The position numbers and the translations under genes were made by a program. A model generated the notes under the pieces. That model searched no databases, was not told the DNA's origin, and worked only from the letters and a program-made list of their open reading frames with translations. Of a stretch of DNA of 64,000 nucleotides, positions 24,500 to 35,077 are shown piece by piece (within the stretch, counting starts at the first letter, position 1; the number at the start of each line of letters is the position of its first letter). The DNA is from Cryptomeria japonica (taxonomy: Eukaryota; Streptophyta; Pinopsida; Cupressales; Cupressaceae), in NCBI RefSeq assembly GCF_030272615.1, contig NC_081412.1, forward strand, positions 690,750,083 to 690,814,082, in the 5' to 3' direction.

Positions 24500-25310
24500 T
24501 GTTGGCATATGGACACTCCAATGAGACATTGTGTGTGATTGAAGGTTTTTGTCATTGATGGCAACCTTGCAATCCTATGGCACCGGCAAGACATTATACC
24601 GACAAAACATCACTCAAACAAAATAGTGCATCGACATCAATAAAATCAATCTACACTGGCACTAGCATAGAAGATGTACACTGGCACAGAAGGAAATATG
24701 TATACCAGCACAGAGGCCGACAAGATTTCTGATATGTAATACTTTGTTTATCATTGTAAGCCAACTTGGCAAATTGTAAAATGACTCTTGTATATGAAAG
24801 AGATCATTGTAGGCATTTGTAGGATATGGATAGAATGCAATAAATAAATTATAAGGCAGACCTAATGTGTGAATTGTAGGTCAAGGGTATATGTAAAGAA
24901 CAGAGCAAGAACTGGTACAGAATCTGGCATTGAAGATGCTATTCTAAAGCAGTATAGAATATTGGATTTGTGTAAATCCTCATTGTAAGTTAGTGTGACT
25001 TCTTATTGAGTAGTGAGCTCTAGGCAATTGGCCTTCCTGCATGTGCAGGCCCCTATTGTAAGTAATATTGTAAGTGAATATTGTGGGTCACAAATCCCAC
25101 CGAGGTTTTTTCCACATCGGGTTTCCTCGTTAAACATCTTGTGTTATGGTGTTCTTTTCATGTGGATGCTTTTGATTCTGTTATTTGCATTAATTCTTGC
25201 ATACTGGTATACTTTTACTTTATATTCTACATATTCAGTTTTAAGAAAATTTAATTATCGGTCAGATACTGATTCACCCCCCCCTCTCAGTATCTGTGGG
25301 AACCCTAACA
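24500..25310 (+). repeat. NA-B 5' LTR
   Basis: 811 bp, TGTTGGCATATGG to AACCCTAACA. Relative to the 3' LTR it lacks a short stretch (TCTTATTGGCCAG, right copy near 30841-30853) and has one unit, not three, of a 19-bp repeat. The TATA-like site reads TATATGAAAG here versus TATATAAAAG at 30563 in the 3' LTR. Confidence 0.93.
25036..25049 (+). promoter_or_regulatory. LTR hairpin, NA-B 5' copy (perfect)
   Basis: CCTGCATGTGCAGG is a perfect six-base inverted repeat around TG, preceded by GAGCTCTAGGC and GGCCTT. The 3' LTR copy at 30807-30820 is CCTGCATGTGTAGG, still pairing through one G-U. Confidence 0.6.
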
Positions 25311-25312
25311 AT

Positions 25313-25324
25313 TGGTATCAGAGT
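25313..25324 (+). other. NA-B primer binding site (tRNA-iMet)
   Basis: TGGTATCAGAGT follows the LTR end with one mismatch at its 3' base compared with NA-A, C1 and C4. Confidence 0.88.
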
Positions 25325-25381
25325 TTGGTCCTCTATTTTCAGAAGCCTAATAGCTTGAGGAAGATCTTGACACCGGTAAAG

Positions 25382-26386
25382 ATGGAAAATCTGATGAAGC
25401 AACTTGAAGGAGCTCTTACTGACTATGATGCAGAGAAGTTGAAAAATATCAAATTAGAAGATGATTTAAAAGCAGCTTAGGACATTATTTAGGCCCTTCA
25501 AGAAAATCTTACTGTTACAAGAAACAGGAGAAGAGAGCTTTGTGAAAAATTGCAAAATGAAAATGATGAAAAGAAATCACTAAATGATATGATAAGCAAA
25601 TTGAAACAAGAGATCATGATAACAAAAAATGAAATGCAGGATATGACTATGAGATTCTGCAAAGAGATTGAGGACAGAAAGAAGAATGAAGAAGAATTGA
25701 CCAGAAGACTAAGTGATGCAGCAAATGAGAACACAAGACTTAGCTATGAAAATGACATGTTGAAGACAAATCTGATGCACACTCAAAATGACTCAAATGA
25801 ACTAATGAGACAAAAAGAGATCTTGGAAAGGGAATTGGAAACTGCAAATCAACACAAAGAAAAATTCAAGAAAAGCTCAGAAGAACTTGGTACCTTATTG
25901 AAGAATCAAAAACCCAAAGGTGACACTTATGGAGTTGGATTTGAAGTTGGGGAAAGCTCCAGTACTGCAAATACCCAGGATCAAAGCAAACCGGTAAGAC
26001 CCTCTAATACTTACAAATTCAATGGAAAATGCTTTAACTGTAATAAATATGGTCATAGGGAAAATGAATGTAGATCTAGGAATTATCAGAACATCAATCC
26101 TCCCACCGGTCAATGCACCAAATGCAACAAAATTGGTCATAACTCTAAAAATTGTAGAATGAATGTAAGATGTTATGTTTGTGGAAGATTTGGTCATTTA
26201 TCAAATAAATGCAGAACACAAACCAGCATAGGTTATAGGAAAGATATTCAGAAAAATAATGTAACTTGTTATGCATGTAACAAGATTGGTCATATTGCTA
26301 AATTCTGTAGAAGTAAAGGTACACCGGTAGATAACAAAAGTACTAGCTTGAAAGGTAAAGAAAAGGTTGAAGAAGTTAAGCAATAA
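25382..26386 (+). pseudogene. NA-B ORF1: coiled coil plus four CCHC knuckles
   Basis: The ATG at 25382 (MENLMKQLEG) matches the NA-A start. Two stops (25478, 25490) fall early; after that the frame is open to 26386, so a shortened protein could start at an internal Met. Residues ~10-165 are Lys/Glu-rich with coiled-coil character. The four knuckles are intact: residues 217-230 (CFNCNKYGHRENEC), 245-258 (CTKCNKIGHNSKNC), 264-277 (CYVCGRFGHLSNKC) and 296-309 (CYACNKIGHIAKFC). Copia gag proteins usually carry a UBN2-type core and one knuckle; here the core is absent. The likely role is binding and packaging the element RNA; this is inference from domain type and position. Confidence 0.85.
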
Positions 26387-26693
26387 TTTTCAAAGCAATG
26401 GATTAGAAAAGGTGATCTAAATATTGGGGTTACTCCTCCACCGATAGAATCAACAAATGCTTCACTGGAAGGACAATATGATGCTCCATCGGTAGGATAG
26501 AGCAATGCTCCACGGACAGGATGTTCTTCATCAAATTGAAGAAAATTATCTTGAGGTTTTGGCAATTTAATGACACGTGCTATTATTCCCTCGGTTAGAG
26601 AAAAGAAGTTGAAAATCCTTCATTACCAAAAAATAAAGTTGAGTTAATACATTGCTGGCAAACAATTAATGTGGTAGGTAGCAGAAAAGACTT

Positions 26694-26701
26694 TATAAAA
26701 T
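26694..26701 (+). promoter_or_regulatory. TATA-like box before NA-B ORF2
   Basis: TATAAAAT (in CTTTATAAAATAAGG) sits 150 nt before the ORF2 ATG, nearly the same distance as in NA-A. The stretch between holds similar purine-rich leader sequence in both copies (AGAGAGCGCGAAG here, AGAGAGTGCGAAA in NA-A). Confidence 0.5.
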
Positions 26702-26843
26702 AAGGTTTTTGGCTCCATTTCACTTCACCGTGAATTCAAACTTTCAGAGAGCGCGAAGATTTCCGAGATAAGGCATTCCGAGCAAAGAGGCAAAGCACTT
26801 CAGCAATCAATCCATCCAAAGGCAGAAAAAGGTATTTATCATC

Positions 26844-29800
26844 ATGGTATCCTCCTCTACACCTGAATTCATAGCAAACCCTACAGTAGTTGAGGTTATA
26901 AAATGACCTAGGCCCGTGTTTGAGCTAGTTCCCGAGGTAGCTAAGAAAGATGACAACACAGGTGCTTTTTCCCAAATTCCAAAGGGTGTTGTTTATGTAG
27001 AAGACCCTAGAATGTATATTCATTGCAACATAGAGGAATTAGGTGATGAAGAAATCAAAAACATGTATAAATCTGTTATATGTGACAATGCCGGAAATGT
27101 GAAACCTGAACATAAAATTGTTGAAACCCTAGGATTCACTGAAATACTCTGCATTCCTGAATTTCCCAAGGAAGTGGTTAGGATAGTTCTTAGCAGGGTA
27201 CATGGCTCATTCTTTTGGCTTGACTCAGTGCATAAAATTACAAAGGTAGCTGTGAAAGTAGTAACAAGGTTACCTTCCACCGGTACCAGAGCCGACAAAA
27301 CCAAGAAGGTCTCCAATGACCTAGTAATGAAATTAACTGGTGCAACATCCGACAAATGATCATTGAGGGTTAATGATGTGACTGATACAAATGTGAGATT
27401 CATTAGCATGATTCTAGGTTACAAAGCAACTCATGCAAATAGGCTTAACTTTGTTTCTAGTTAATGCATAAAAATTGCTTATGACATGGTTAAGGACAAT
27501 GTAAAAATTGATATCTGTGAATGGTTAAAAGATGAGTTAATTGACAATTTGGCAAAAATCAAGAAGGATAAGAAAGGAACCTTTAGATTTGGAAATTTGC
27601 TTATATGCTTAATGTTACATATAACCAAACAGGCTCCCGGTATAGGCAACAAGGATTTCGGATTTGACATACTGGTAGGAAAACAATTGTCTGACTTGTT
27701 CAACAACATGGGTGAAAACAGAGAAAAGAATATCAATGAGTATTTTCAAGCACTGAAGGTCAGAATGAATAAAAGGATCAGACTATCATAGGAAATTGTC
27801 AACAAATATAAGGATGATATATGCTTTGTAATAAAAAAGGATGAGATCTAGATGGAAGCAGTCATCCCAAGAACAATCTAGGTTATAGAGATGGGGTATG
27901 AAATAGATGACCACATAGTGGAAACTTATGCCAAAGCACTTCTGGAAGCCCCCAATGAACCAAAGGAAGAAGTATTTGGTAGTGTTGAGACCATCGAAAG
28001 TCAAATTCAATCTAAAAAGAGAGTAAAGAAAGTTGAGGAATTTGTGAGGAAAGGAACCATGCAAGCAAAAGCCATAAAAGATGATGTATTAAAGAAAACT
28101 AGCATAACAGAAGAAGAGTTGGCAGCCCAACAACCTGAAACTCATCTATCACTGGTAGATACCTCCTCAGAAGGACATATGGCAGCAACTTTCAAAAGAG
28201 TTATTAGGAAAAGAGACCCCTCACTGGTTTCCACTCCTTCACCTAGAAGGACAAGACAGAAGCAACAAGCTGTGAGGTCTCCAGTCAAGAAAGCCACACC
28301 TAAGAAAAAGCTAACCCCCAAAAAGAAGAAGAAGACAAACACTGACTTGGCCCCTTTTGACATATTACTGAATGAGATCACAGAGGAAGGTGAATTGAAA
28401 AACATAGGGAAAATCTATGACACCCTATCAGATGATGAGAAAGGACAAGTCGAGGAAAGTGTTATATTACACATGGACATGTATAAAATTTTTTTGATGC
28501 AAGTCCTAAATGAAATTCCTGATGAATTATATAAAAGACTTGAGGCCAGAAGGCAAGGAATAGTTGAGTTGGATAAGAAAATTAAAATAGAAAAATTACT
28601 TGCAGTATACCCGGTCAACTCATGTAAGGAAATTGATGATTTGATAGCTCAGGCCAACCGGGCAGTTTTTTCCATTGCACACCGGCAAATATCACTGATG
28701 GCAGGTAGAGTTACTGAGGTTTCAGAGGAAACAAAAAATGGTTGGGAGATATTTTTGGTTGAAAAAGAAAAACAAGAAGAATATAGGAATCCCAAGCCCA
28801 TTCTGGTATATCAAAAGGACAAAGGGAAAGGTAAAGTTGGTGGACCACCAAGTATCAAGATTAGAGACAACTTACCCCCACCTCCTTTAAATACTCCACC
28901 GGTAAAAACAACAACTGCAGAAGATCAATCGGCAACTGAGAGCATGGACACAAAGGATAATAATCCTAATCCTAAAGTACTCAAAAAATCAACATAGTGG
29001 TAGATAAGGATACCACAGATAAATCTGATAACAAAGAGCAACCGGTAACAAGAAACAAAGAGAAACCAACAGCAGATTCAGAGAAAAAGATGGAATCTAG
29101 AACACAAACAGAGCAACCAATAGAGCTAAAGGCTCCAGAACAGATGCCACCGGTAAGAAATGATGCAGGAAAAACTGTGCTTAAAGAGATGGAGACACAA
29201 ACAGACCTACCAGAGGTCAATACCAGCATGGTCACTTCTATCGGCACTTAGTTTATTAGGTCACCATCAAATGTAACAGAGGTATTGCTCGGATCTATCA
29301 AGAAAATAACTGATTATAGCTCACAAGCCTATAAAGCGATAGATGATTCAATTTCAGTTTTGAAATCAATAGCTCCCAATTGTAATATAGCCAACAAAGA
29401 TTCTTTAGGCCAATTGGATACACTTTGTAAATATATTTCTGGAAATTTTGAGCAAACAAAGGTAGAAACTGTAAAGGAAAGTGTAGAAAAAGAGAAACAT
29501 AAATTCTTTGAGGAAGGAATAAAGAAGTGTAACAGGGAATTTGACACACTTCTACCAAAATTGTGCAATTTATTGAAAGAGTACAAAACTCTGTACAAAG
29601 ATACCTGTAAGATAAAATTTTTGACCACAGATGTAGACAAAAAGATGAGCAAGGTAGAGGAAGAGATCAATAAACTTGTTGATAATTTTGTTAACTCACC
29701 CGATATATTATTAGTTTTTGAGGAAAAGATAACAAATTTTTAGGAAGAATTGCTCAAATTAGAAAGAGAAAAAGAGAAAATAATAAACAAGGCAAATTTT

Positions 29801-30001
29801 TTGAGATCTAAACTAAGTCCAAGATTGGACTATTTAGCATCTCTGCATAAGGAAATCTCAGAGGCACTAACACAGGGTAGCAAAACACCGGCAGAGCACT
29901 TGCAACATCTCACCGGTACAGTATACAAAACTGAGATAGCAATAAAGGAGAGCAAGAAGTTTATGGATGGCATAAACTTAATTTTGGGAGATATTCTTTA
30001 G
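26844..30001 (+). pseudogene. NA-B ORF2: ~1,050-residue unknown protein
   Basis: The ATG at 26844 gives MVSSSTPEFI. One frame runs to about 28985, then a one-base slip in an A-run (28981-28990) shifts to the frame that ends at TAG 29999-30001. Stops: 26904, 27357, 27462, 27789, 27849, 27879, 29249, 29741. The layout is a globular N-terminal ~380 residues (HCNIEELGDEEI, KPEHKIVETLGF, FFWLDSVHKI, LGYKATHANRLN), then a strongly basic centre at residues ~460-505 (TPSPRRTRQKQQ, TPKKKLTPKKKKKTN) like a nuclear localisation or DNA-binding tail. A helical segment with AHRQISLMAGRV and an acidic C-terminal coiled coil follow. I recognise no known family. Both copies retain the full length, so the protein was probably needed by the element. 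Confidence 0.78.
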
Positions 30002-30233
30002 ATAATAACTACCCAACTACAAGGTTGAGGTTATGAATTGGTATAACTACAAAATCTACTAACCTTTGTCATTGATACCAAAGGGGGAGTAGTAGATGAG
30101 AAAATTAAAAACACAGGGATCACATGCTCAGGGGGAGCTCTCACATTTTTGGTAACATTTTTTGGTCTACACATTTTTGGATATCTTTTTGAAATTTCTC
30201 ATGAGTGTTGCCATCAATGCCAAAGGGGGAGAT
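30002..30233 (+). other. NA-B 3' non-coding region with polypurine tracts
   Basis: No gene. Three G-tracts occur: CCAAAGGGGGAGTAG near 30083, CAGGGGGAGCTC near 30131, and the true polypurine tract GCCAAAGGGGGAGAT ending at 30233, immediately before the LTR. Together with the sequence just upstream (GTGTTGCCATCAA), the last one matches the C4 tract and LTR start over about 35 bases. Confidence 0.85.
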
Positions 30234-31096
30234 TGTTGGCATATGGACACTCCAATGAGACATTATGTGTGATTGAAGGTTTTTGTCATTGATGGCAACC
30301 TTGCAATCCTATGGCATCGGCAAGACATTATACCGGAAAAACATCACTCAAACGAAATAGTGCACCAGCATCAACAAAATCAATCTACATCGGCATCGGC
30401 AGAAAAGATGTACACCGGCACAGGAGATGTACACTGGCACAAAAGATGTACACCGGCACAAAAGGAAATATGTATACCAACACAAAGGCCGACAGGATTT
30501 CTAATATGTAATATTTTGTTTATCATTGTAAGCCGACTTGGAAAATTGTAAAATGACTCTTGTATATAAAAGAGATCATTGTAGGATTTGTAGGATATGG
30601 ATAGAATGCAATAAATAAATTATAAGGCAGACCTAATGTGTGAATTGTAGGTCAAGGGTATATGTAAAGAACAGAGCAAGAACTGGTACTAAATCTGGTA
30701 TTGAAGATGCTATTGTAAAGCAGTACAGAATATTGGATTTGTGTAAATCCTCATTGTAAGTCAGTGTGACTTCTTATTGAGTAGTGAGCTCTAGATAGTT
30801 GGCCTTCCTGCATGTGTAGGCCCCTATTGTAAGTAATATTCTCTTATTGGCCAGTAAGTGAATATTGTGGGTCACAAATCCCATCGAGGTTTTTCCCACA
30901 CCGAGTTTCCTCGTTAAACATCTTGTGTTATGGTGTTCTTTTCATGTGGATGCTTTTGATTCTATTATTTGCATTAATTCTTGCATACCGATATACTATT
31001 ACTCTATATTCTACATATTCAGTTTTAAGAAAATTTCATTACCGGTCAGATACTAATTCACCCCCCCCCCCCTCAGTATATGTGGGAACCCTAACA
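30234..31096 (+). repeat. NA-B 3' LTR
   Basis: 863 bp, ending CCCTAACA at 31096. It is longer than its partner because of the 19-bp repeat array and a retained short stretch. The C-tract near 31061-31072 is 12 bases here and 8 in the 5' LTR. Confidence 0.93.
30406..30462 (+). repeat. 19-bp minisatellite, three units, in NA-B 3' LTR
   Basis: Three head-to-tail units begin AGATGTACACCGGCACA or AGATGTACACTGGCACA (30406, 30425, 30444). The 5' LTR has a single unit near 24670, so the array changed after insertion or the LTRs were of unequal origin. Confidence 0.85.
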
Positions 31097-32367
31097 AATC
31101 CTTCAACATAGTAGATATTATCAGTGTTATGTTTACCATCAAGAGATATTGAACCCTTACCTTTGATTGAGCAGGCTTTGTCATCTCTGAATCTCACTAA
31201 ACCTCCATTGTATTCTTGAAAGTTCAAGAATTTACCTTTGTCTCCAATCATGTGATGTGAGCATCCTAAGTCAATAATCTATTCATCCTTTGATTCAACT
31301 TTAACTGCTAGGGCTTGTTCTACTGGTTGAGCAATAGGTACCGATTGATCTTCTGTTATAGCAACAAAGACCCATCCATTGTCTGCTGGATCCTCATCAG
31401 AATCATCAGTCACACCTTCATCAGCAATGTAACAAGATTTATCTTTGTTTTTCTTAAATTTGTATCTCTGATATTCAAGATTAGGTTTGTATGTCCTTCT
31501 AGCTTCTTCTCTTAGTCTAGCATGTCTATCAGGGCATCTTGAAGCCATATGACAAATCTTATTGTAGTTAAAACATTTAAAGGGTGCTTTACCTTCATAC
31601 TTACTTCCAATTGGGCCTTTTGGCATTTTTCTTGCAAATAGTGCTTCAAGTTCTTCAAGTTCTTTTGCATAAAAGGCTCTCCAGTCTGATTTGTCAAAGG
31701 ATGGAGCAGATGATGTAGATGCTTTGAAGGCCAAATCAATTTTTATAGTAGTAAAAGGACCAGATTCCTCAATTTCAAAAGCTAAAAGTTTTCCAATCAA
31801 TGTATCCCTAGTTACTGATGTATTAGGCATTGTTCTCAACTCATTTATAGCAGTAACCTTCATTTTATATGCCGGTGGAAAACTTCTTAATATTTTTGAA
31901 ACAATCTCATCTTCACTCAAGGTTCCTCCACAACATTTGATACCCAAAACAATTTCATTTACCCTTTCCATAAAAGTAGAAATCCTTTCATCTTCTTCCA
32001 TTTTCAGATGTTCATACCTGACTCGGAAGCTTTCAAGTTTTGCAATTTTGACTGTGGAATCCCCTTCATTGAGGGTTTCCGAATGATCCCAAATAGCTTT
32101 TGCAGTGGACCTATCTGATAATCCCATGATTTGTTGATCAGATAATGCGCTTAAGAGTGCTTCTCTTGCTTTGCAATCATTTTCTTCATCTTTAGCTAAA
32201 GTAGTGGGAGCAGTCTGACCAGCTACAACAGTAGTATAACCATTCTTGGTAACTTCCCAGATGTCTTTACCAATGCAATTCAAATGTGTCTCCATTTTGA
32301 TTTTCCCTATCCCATAGTTGGTTCCATCAAAATTAGGACTATCCTTTCTGAAATAATTAGTAGACAT
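31097..32367 (-). pseudogene. C4 gag and protease start
   Basis: Gag starts at 32367 (MSTNYFRKDSPNFDGTNYG) and is open for 362 residues to 31279, the longest open gag in the window. It has the UBN2-type core (MEEDERISTFMERVNEIV). The zinc knuckle has lost a ligand: CFNYNKICHMASRC for CFNCNKIGHMASRC. After the stop at 31279 (a Trp codon changed to TAG) the protease stretch reads IIDLGCSHH, with the active-site Ser changed to Leu. The frame continues to 31097 and resumes at 24499 beyond NA-B. Confidence 0.9.
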
Positions 32368-32410
32368 TGGATCTCCTCAAGTTGTTAAACTTCTGCAAAA
32401 AGAGGACTAG

Positions 32411-32424
32411 GCTCTGATACCAAT
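32411..32424 (-). other. C4 primer binding site (tRNA-iMet)
   Basis: The minus strand ATTGGTATCAGAGC abuts the LTR end at 32425. Confidence 0.92.
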
Positions 32425-33486
32425 TGTAGGTCCCGGAGACAACTGAGAGCGGGGGGTGAATCAGTTGTCAAATAAATTCAAACCAAAAACTTACTAACCA
32501 ACTTAATGCTTAATATCGGTAAGGTAGTTAAGTATGCCGATAAACAGTGTTAATAGAAAATTGCTATACTGGTAAGAATTAATGCATGAAACATAAGCAC
32601 AAAGTCATCCACAACACATGACACCAATATTTGTATGTGGAAACCCTGTAAGGGGAAAAACCATGGTGGGAAACCTTACCCACAATTAGATGATACTACT
32701 GCAGATAGTAAGTGTACAAAGAGGGGTCTGCACATGCAGAAAGGCCAACAGCCTAGAGCTCACTGCTCAATCACAAATGGGAGTCACACTAACTATAGTT
32801 GGATGGTTAAATCCAATGAGAATGTACTGCACAAAATAGCATCTTCATATGCTAGATTCAGTACTGGTGTAATGCTGATATGATTCTACAAAAACCTAAC
32901 TTCACCTTCAAATGATGTCTTCATGTATATCCCTGCTTGATCTCACATATACCCTTCCTTAAATCTTTTTCGCATTCCACACTTGATCTTACAAATAAGA
33001 TCTTAAATTTATACCATACCCTAAGACCAATTTTAGTAGGTCGGCTCTACAGGATATTACAATAAAAACATTTTACAAACAATACAATATCTGATGCAAT
33101 AACTGATTGAACATGTTGGCTTAATGCATTTACAACAATAATAAATCATCTCCATAGTGTGTCATGCTGATCTGGAAAAGATAAACCTGTCGGTGTAACC
33201 CTAGATAACCTGGACCTATTTGCTGATAAAAGAAAATATGCAAATAAGAATATATGAATGATTATTACTCCAAAAATAAAGTGTCCACATGATGTCTTCG
33301 ACATTACCAAGTGTCTTCCATGTCATTGCAAGTGCCGGTGAACATTACATCCTGGCGGTGAACATTATATCCTATCGGTTAACCATATACTGGTAACTGT
33401 TTGCTGGTGAACGTTGTTGGATCTCCAAAGTAGGTGTATTTAGTAGGTGTTGACATCAATGACAAAACCATACCAAAATACCAACA
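32425..33486 (-). repeat. C4 5' LTR
   Basis: 1,062 bp, the partner of 18861-19916, with the same ends and the hairpin at 32727-32740. A small duplication of the phrase gtgaacattatatcct is visible near 33350 in both LTRs. Confidence 0.92.
32727..32740 (-). promoter_or_regulatory. LTR hairpin, C4 5' copy (compensated stem)
   Basis: The minus strand reads TCTGCATGTGCAGA. Compared with CCTGCATGTGCAGG in NA-B, the outer C-G pair is replaced by T-A: both arms changed and pairing is kept. Confidence 0.58.
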
Positions 33487-33511
33487 GGCATTATAATAGA
33501 TAAAGGGAGAT

Positions 33512-35013
33512 TGTTGGCATTCCAATTACAATAAGAGATTGTTGGTGTTTCAATAAGGATATTGAGAAGGTTGTTGATGATTAAGGATATAACTGATTAA
33601 GGATGTTTACTGTCTTAATATTATTATTTTGTCATTGATGTCAAGAAATTGATTTTATAATTCAATATGATGTTGCCATATCTTAAGAAGTATGATTTGG
33701 TGAGTATAAAGATGTCAGTAAAAGATACAAAAAGAATGTGATGAATAAGGGGAGAAATAAGTTATTCAATGGGCAACTATTATCGAGTTAGACAATGATG
33801 AGATCTTAATGTTTAGATTATTTTGATATCCTACATATGTTGTTGATTGTAAGGTTAATACTATACTATGTTACCAAGCAAAGAACCTAGTCGGTAAATC
33901 CTAAGGAACCTATTTGGTAAACCCTAAGGTTATCGCTATCGGTTAATGAAGGCAGAATGTCTGCCGAGTGAAGTTTAGTATTTACCGAGTTGCAACTGAG
34001 TAATAACAGAATGCTTTGAATGAATAAAAGCATTATTTAATGAAGGAAGCTGATGAGCTAGAACTGATTAAATGATTGGTATGCCGTGCATGAAGTTTGT
34101 TAAAGAATCTATGGCAAAGGAAGATCGGCAGGAAGATCTACAACTCAGATTGAACCGCAATACCCTAGCACAAGTTCCAAGGCAGGGTAAAACATTTTCA
34201 AATCAAAGGATACATTGAACCTGGTCAAGTTTGAAGATCTAATGGCTATAATTGATCATGGGATATGTGATCAAGGAGATTAAGTGGTTGGCAAATTGTT
34301 TATAAATAAGGAACTGATGATAAACAATGTATGTGGGCAAGTGTAAGCACAGGGATGCTACATAGTGATTACCGAGCACTGAAGCTTGAAGACCTATTTT
34401 GATAATAGAGTATAGAGCCCAGCAAAAGGATGAGATAAGTCCTATGACTAGATTGTATTGAACAAATAAGAATCTGCTTTAGCATTTTAGATGTGAAGTT
34501 GCAGATAGATTTTATTACTATTATTTTTTAAAGTGACAAAAAATCTCTTAACCGAGTGGACTTAACAGTCTTATTTGTGAAACCCTCTAGCAAGGTGACA
34601 TTCTTATTGAGTTTTTGAAATCCTTTAACAAGGTCACTTCTAACAAGGTGAAGATCCTAACAGATGTGAGGGAAATCCCTTAACCGGGTCACATCTAGGA
34701 ATGTGTTTGTAATCTTTAACAGGATTTGCTTTTAACCAAGCATACTCTAGAAGAGTATATTTCTTAGTGGGTCCAAAATTCCACAGTGGTTTTTCCCTAT
34801 TTGGGTTTCCACATTAAATTTGGTGTTATGAGTGTTATGATGTTTATATGCTTATGAGTTTGCATGTTTAGCAGTTTTGGTTATATTGTTGAAGTATATG
34901 TTACCGAGGTTGAATCTGTTGTTTTTATGGAAGATTAAGTTTGTATGATTCACCCCCCACTCTCATCTTGTTAGCTTGGCATCTGTATTTAACATTAAGT
35001 ATCAGAACTATCA
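33512..35013 (+). repeat. C5 5' LTR
   Basis: 1,502 bp, TGTTGGCATTCC to CAGAACTATCA. A TATA box TATAAATA lies at 34301-34308. Downstream, 34540-34760 contains repeated short phrases (AACAAGGTCAC, AACAAGGTGA, AACCGGGTCAC). A C-tract lies near 34953. Confidence 0.92.
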
Positions 35014-35014
35014 A

Positions 35015-35027
35015 TTGGTATCAAAGC
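35015..35027 (+). other. C5 primer binding site
   Basis: TTGGTATCAAAGC follows the LTR; it differs at one base from the TGGTATCAGAGC of the other copia elements. Initiator tRNA-Met remains the likely primer. Confidence 0.85.
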
Positions 35028-35077
35028 TTGTACTTCGGAAGAAAAAGTTTAAAGGTACTTGAGGCAAAGATCCAAAG

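Larger units (their letters stand above)
24500..31096 (+). mobile_element. NA-B, complete Pol-less two-ORF LTR retrotransposon
   Basis: The element is uninterrupted, 6,597 bp, with LTRs 24500-25310 and 30234-31096 and a perfect target duplication aatcc (24495-24499, 31097-31101). Between the LTRs are a primer site, ORF1 (25382-26386), a gap with a TATA-like site, ORF2 (26844-30001) and a polypurine tract. These account for the whole interior; there is no room for, and no trace of, protease, integrase, RT or RNase H. It must therefore be moved by enzymes supplied by another element. It inserted into C4, itself inside the related NA-A. Confidence 0.93.
18861..33486 (-). mobile_element. C4, full-length copia retrotransposon carrying NA-B and S2
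   Basis: The copia element lies on the minus strand with LTRs at 18861-19916 and 32425-33486 and a perfect 5-bp target duplication ggcat (18856-18860 and 33487-33491). Its target is ORF2 of NA-A. NA-B (24500-31096) and solo LTR S2 (20262-21591) inserted later; removing them leaves about 6.7 kb. Gag, protease, integrase, RT and RNase H are all present but damaged. It shares family with C1. Confidence 0.93.

Noticed and set aside
26844-30001. ORF2 as a host gene captured by the element
   Set aside because: Possible given the TATA-like site, but I see no introns, host homologue or known domain; I keep it as an element gene of unknown origin.
30406-30462. CRISPR-like short direct repeats
   Set aside because: Units are directly adjacent with no spacers, in an LTR of a plant element.
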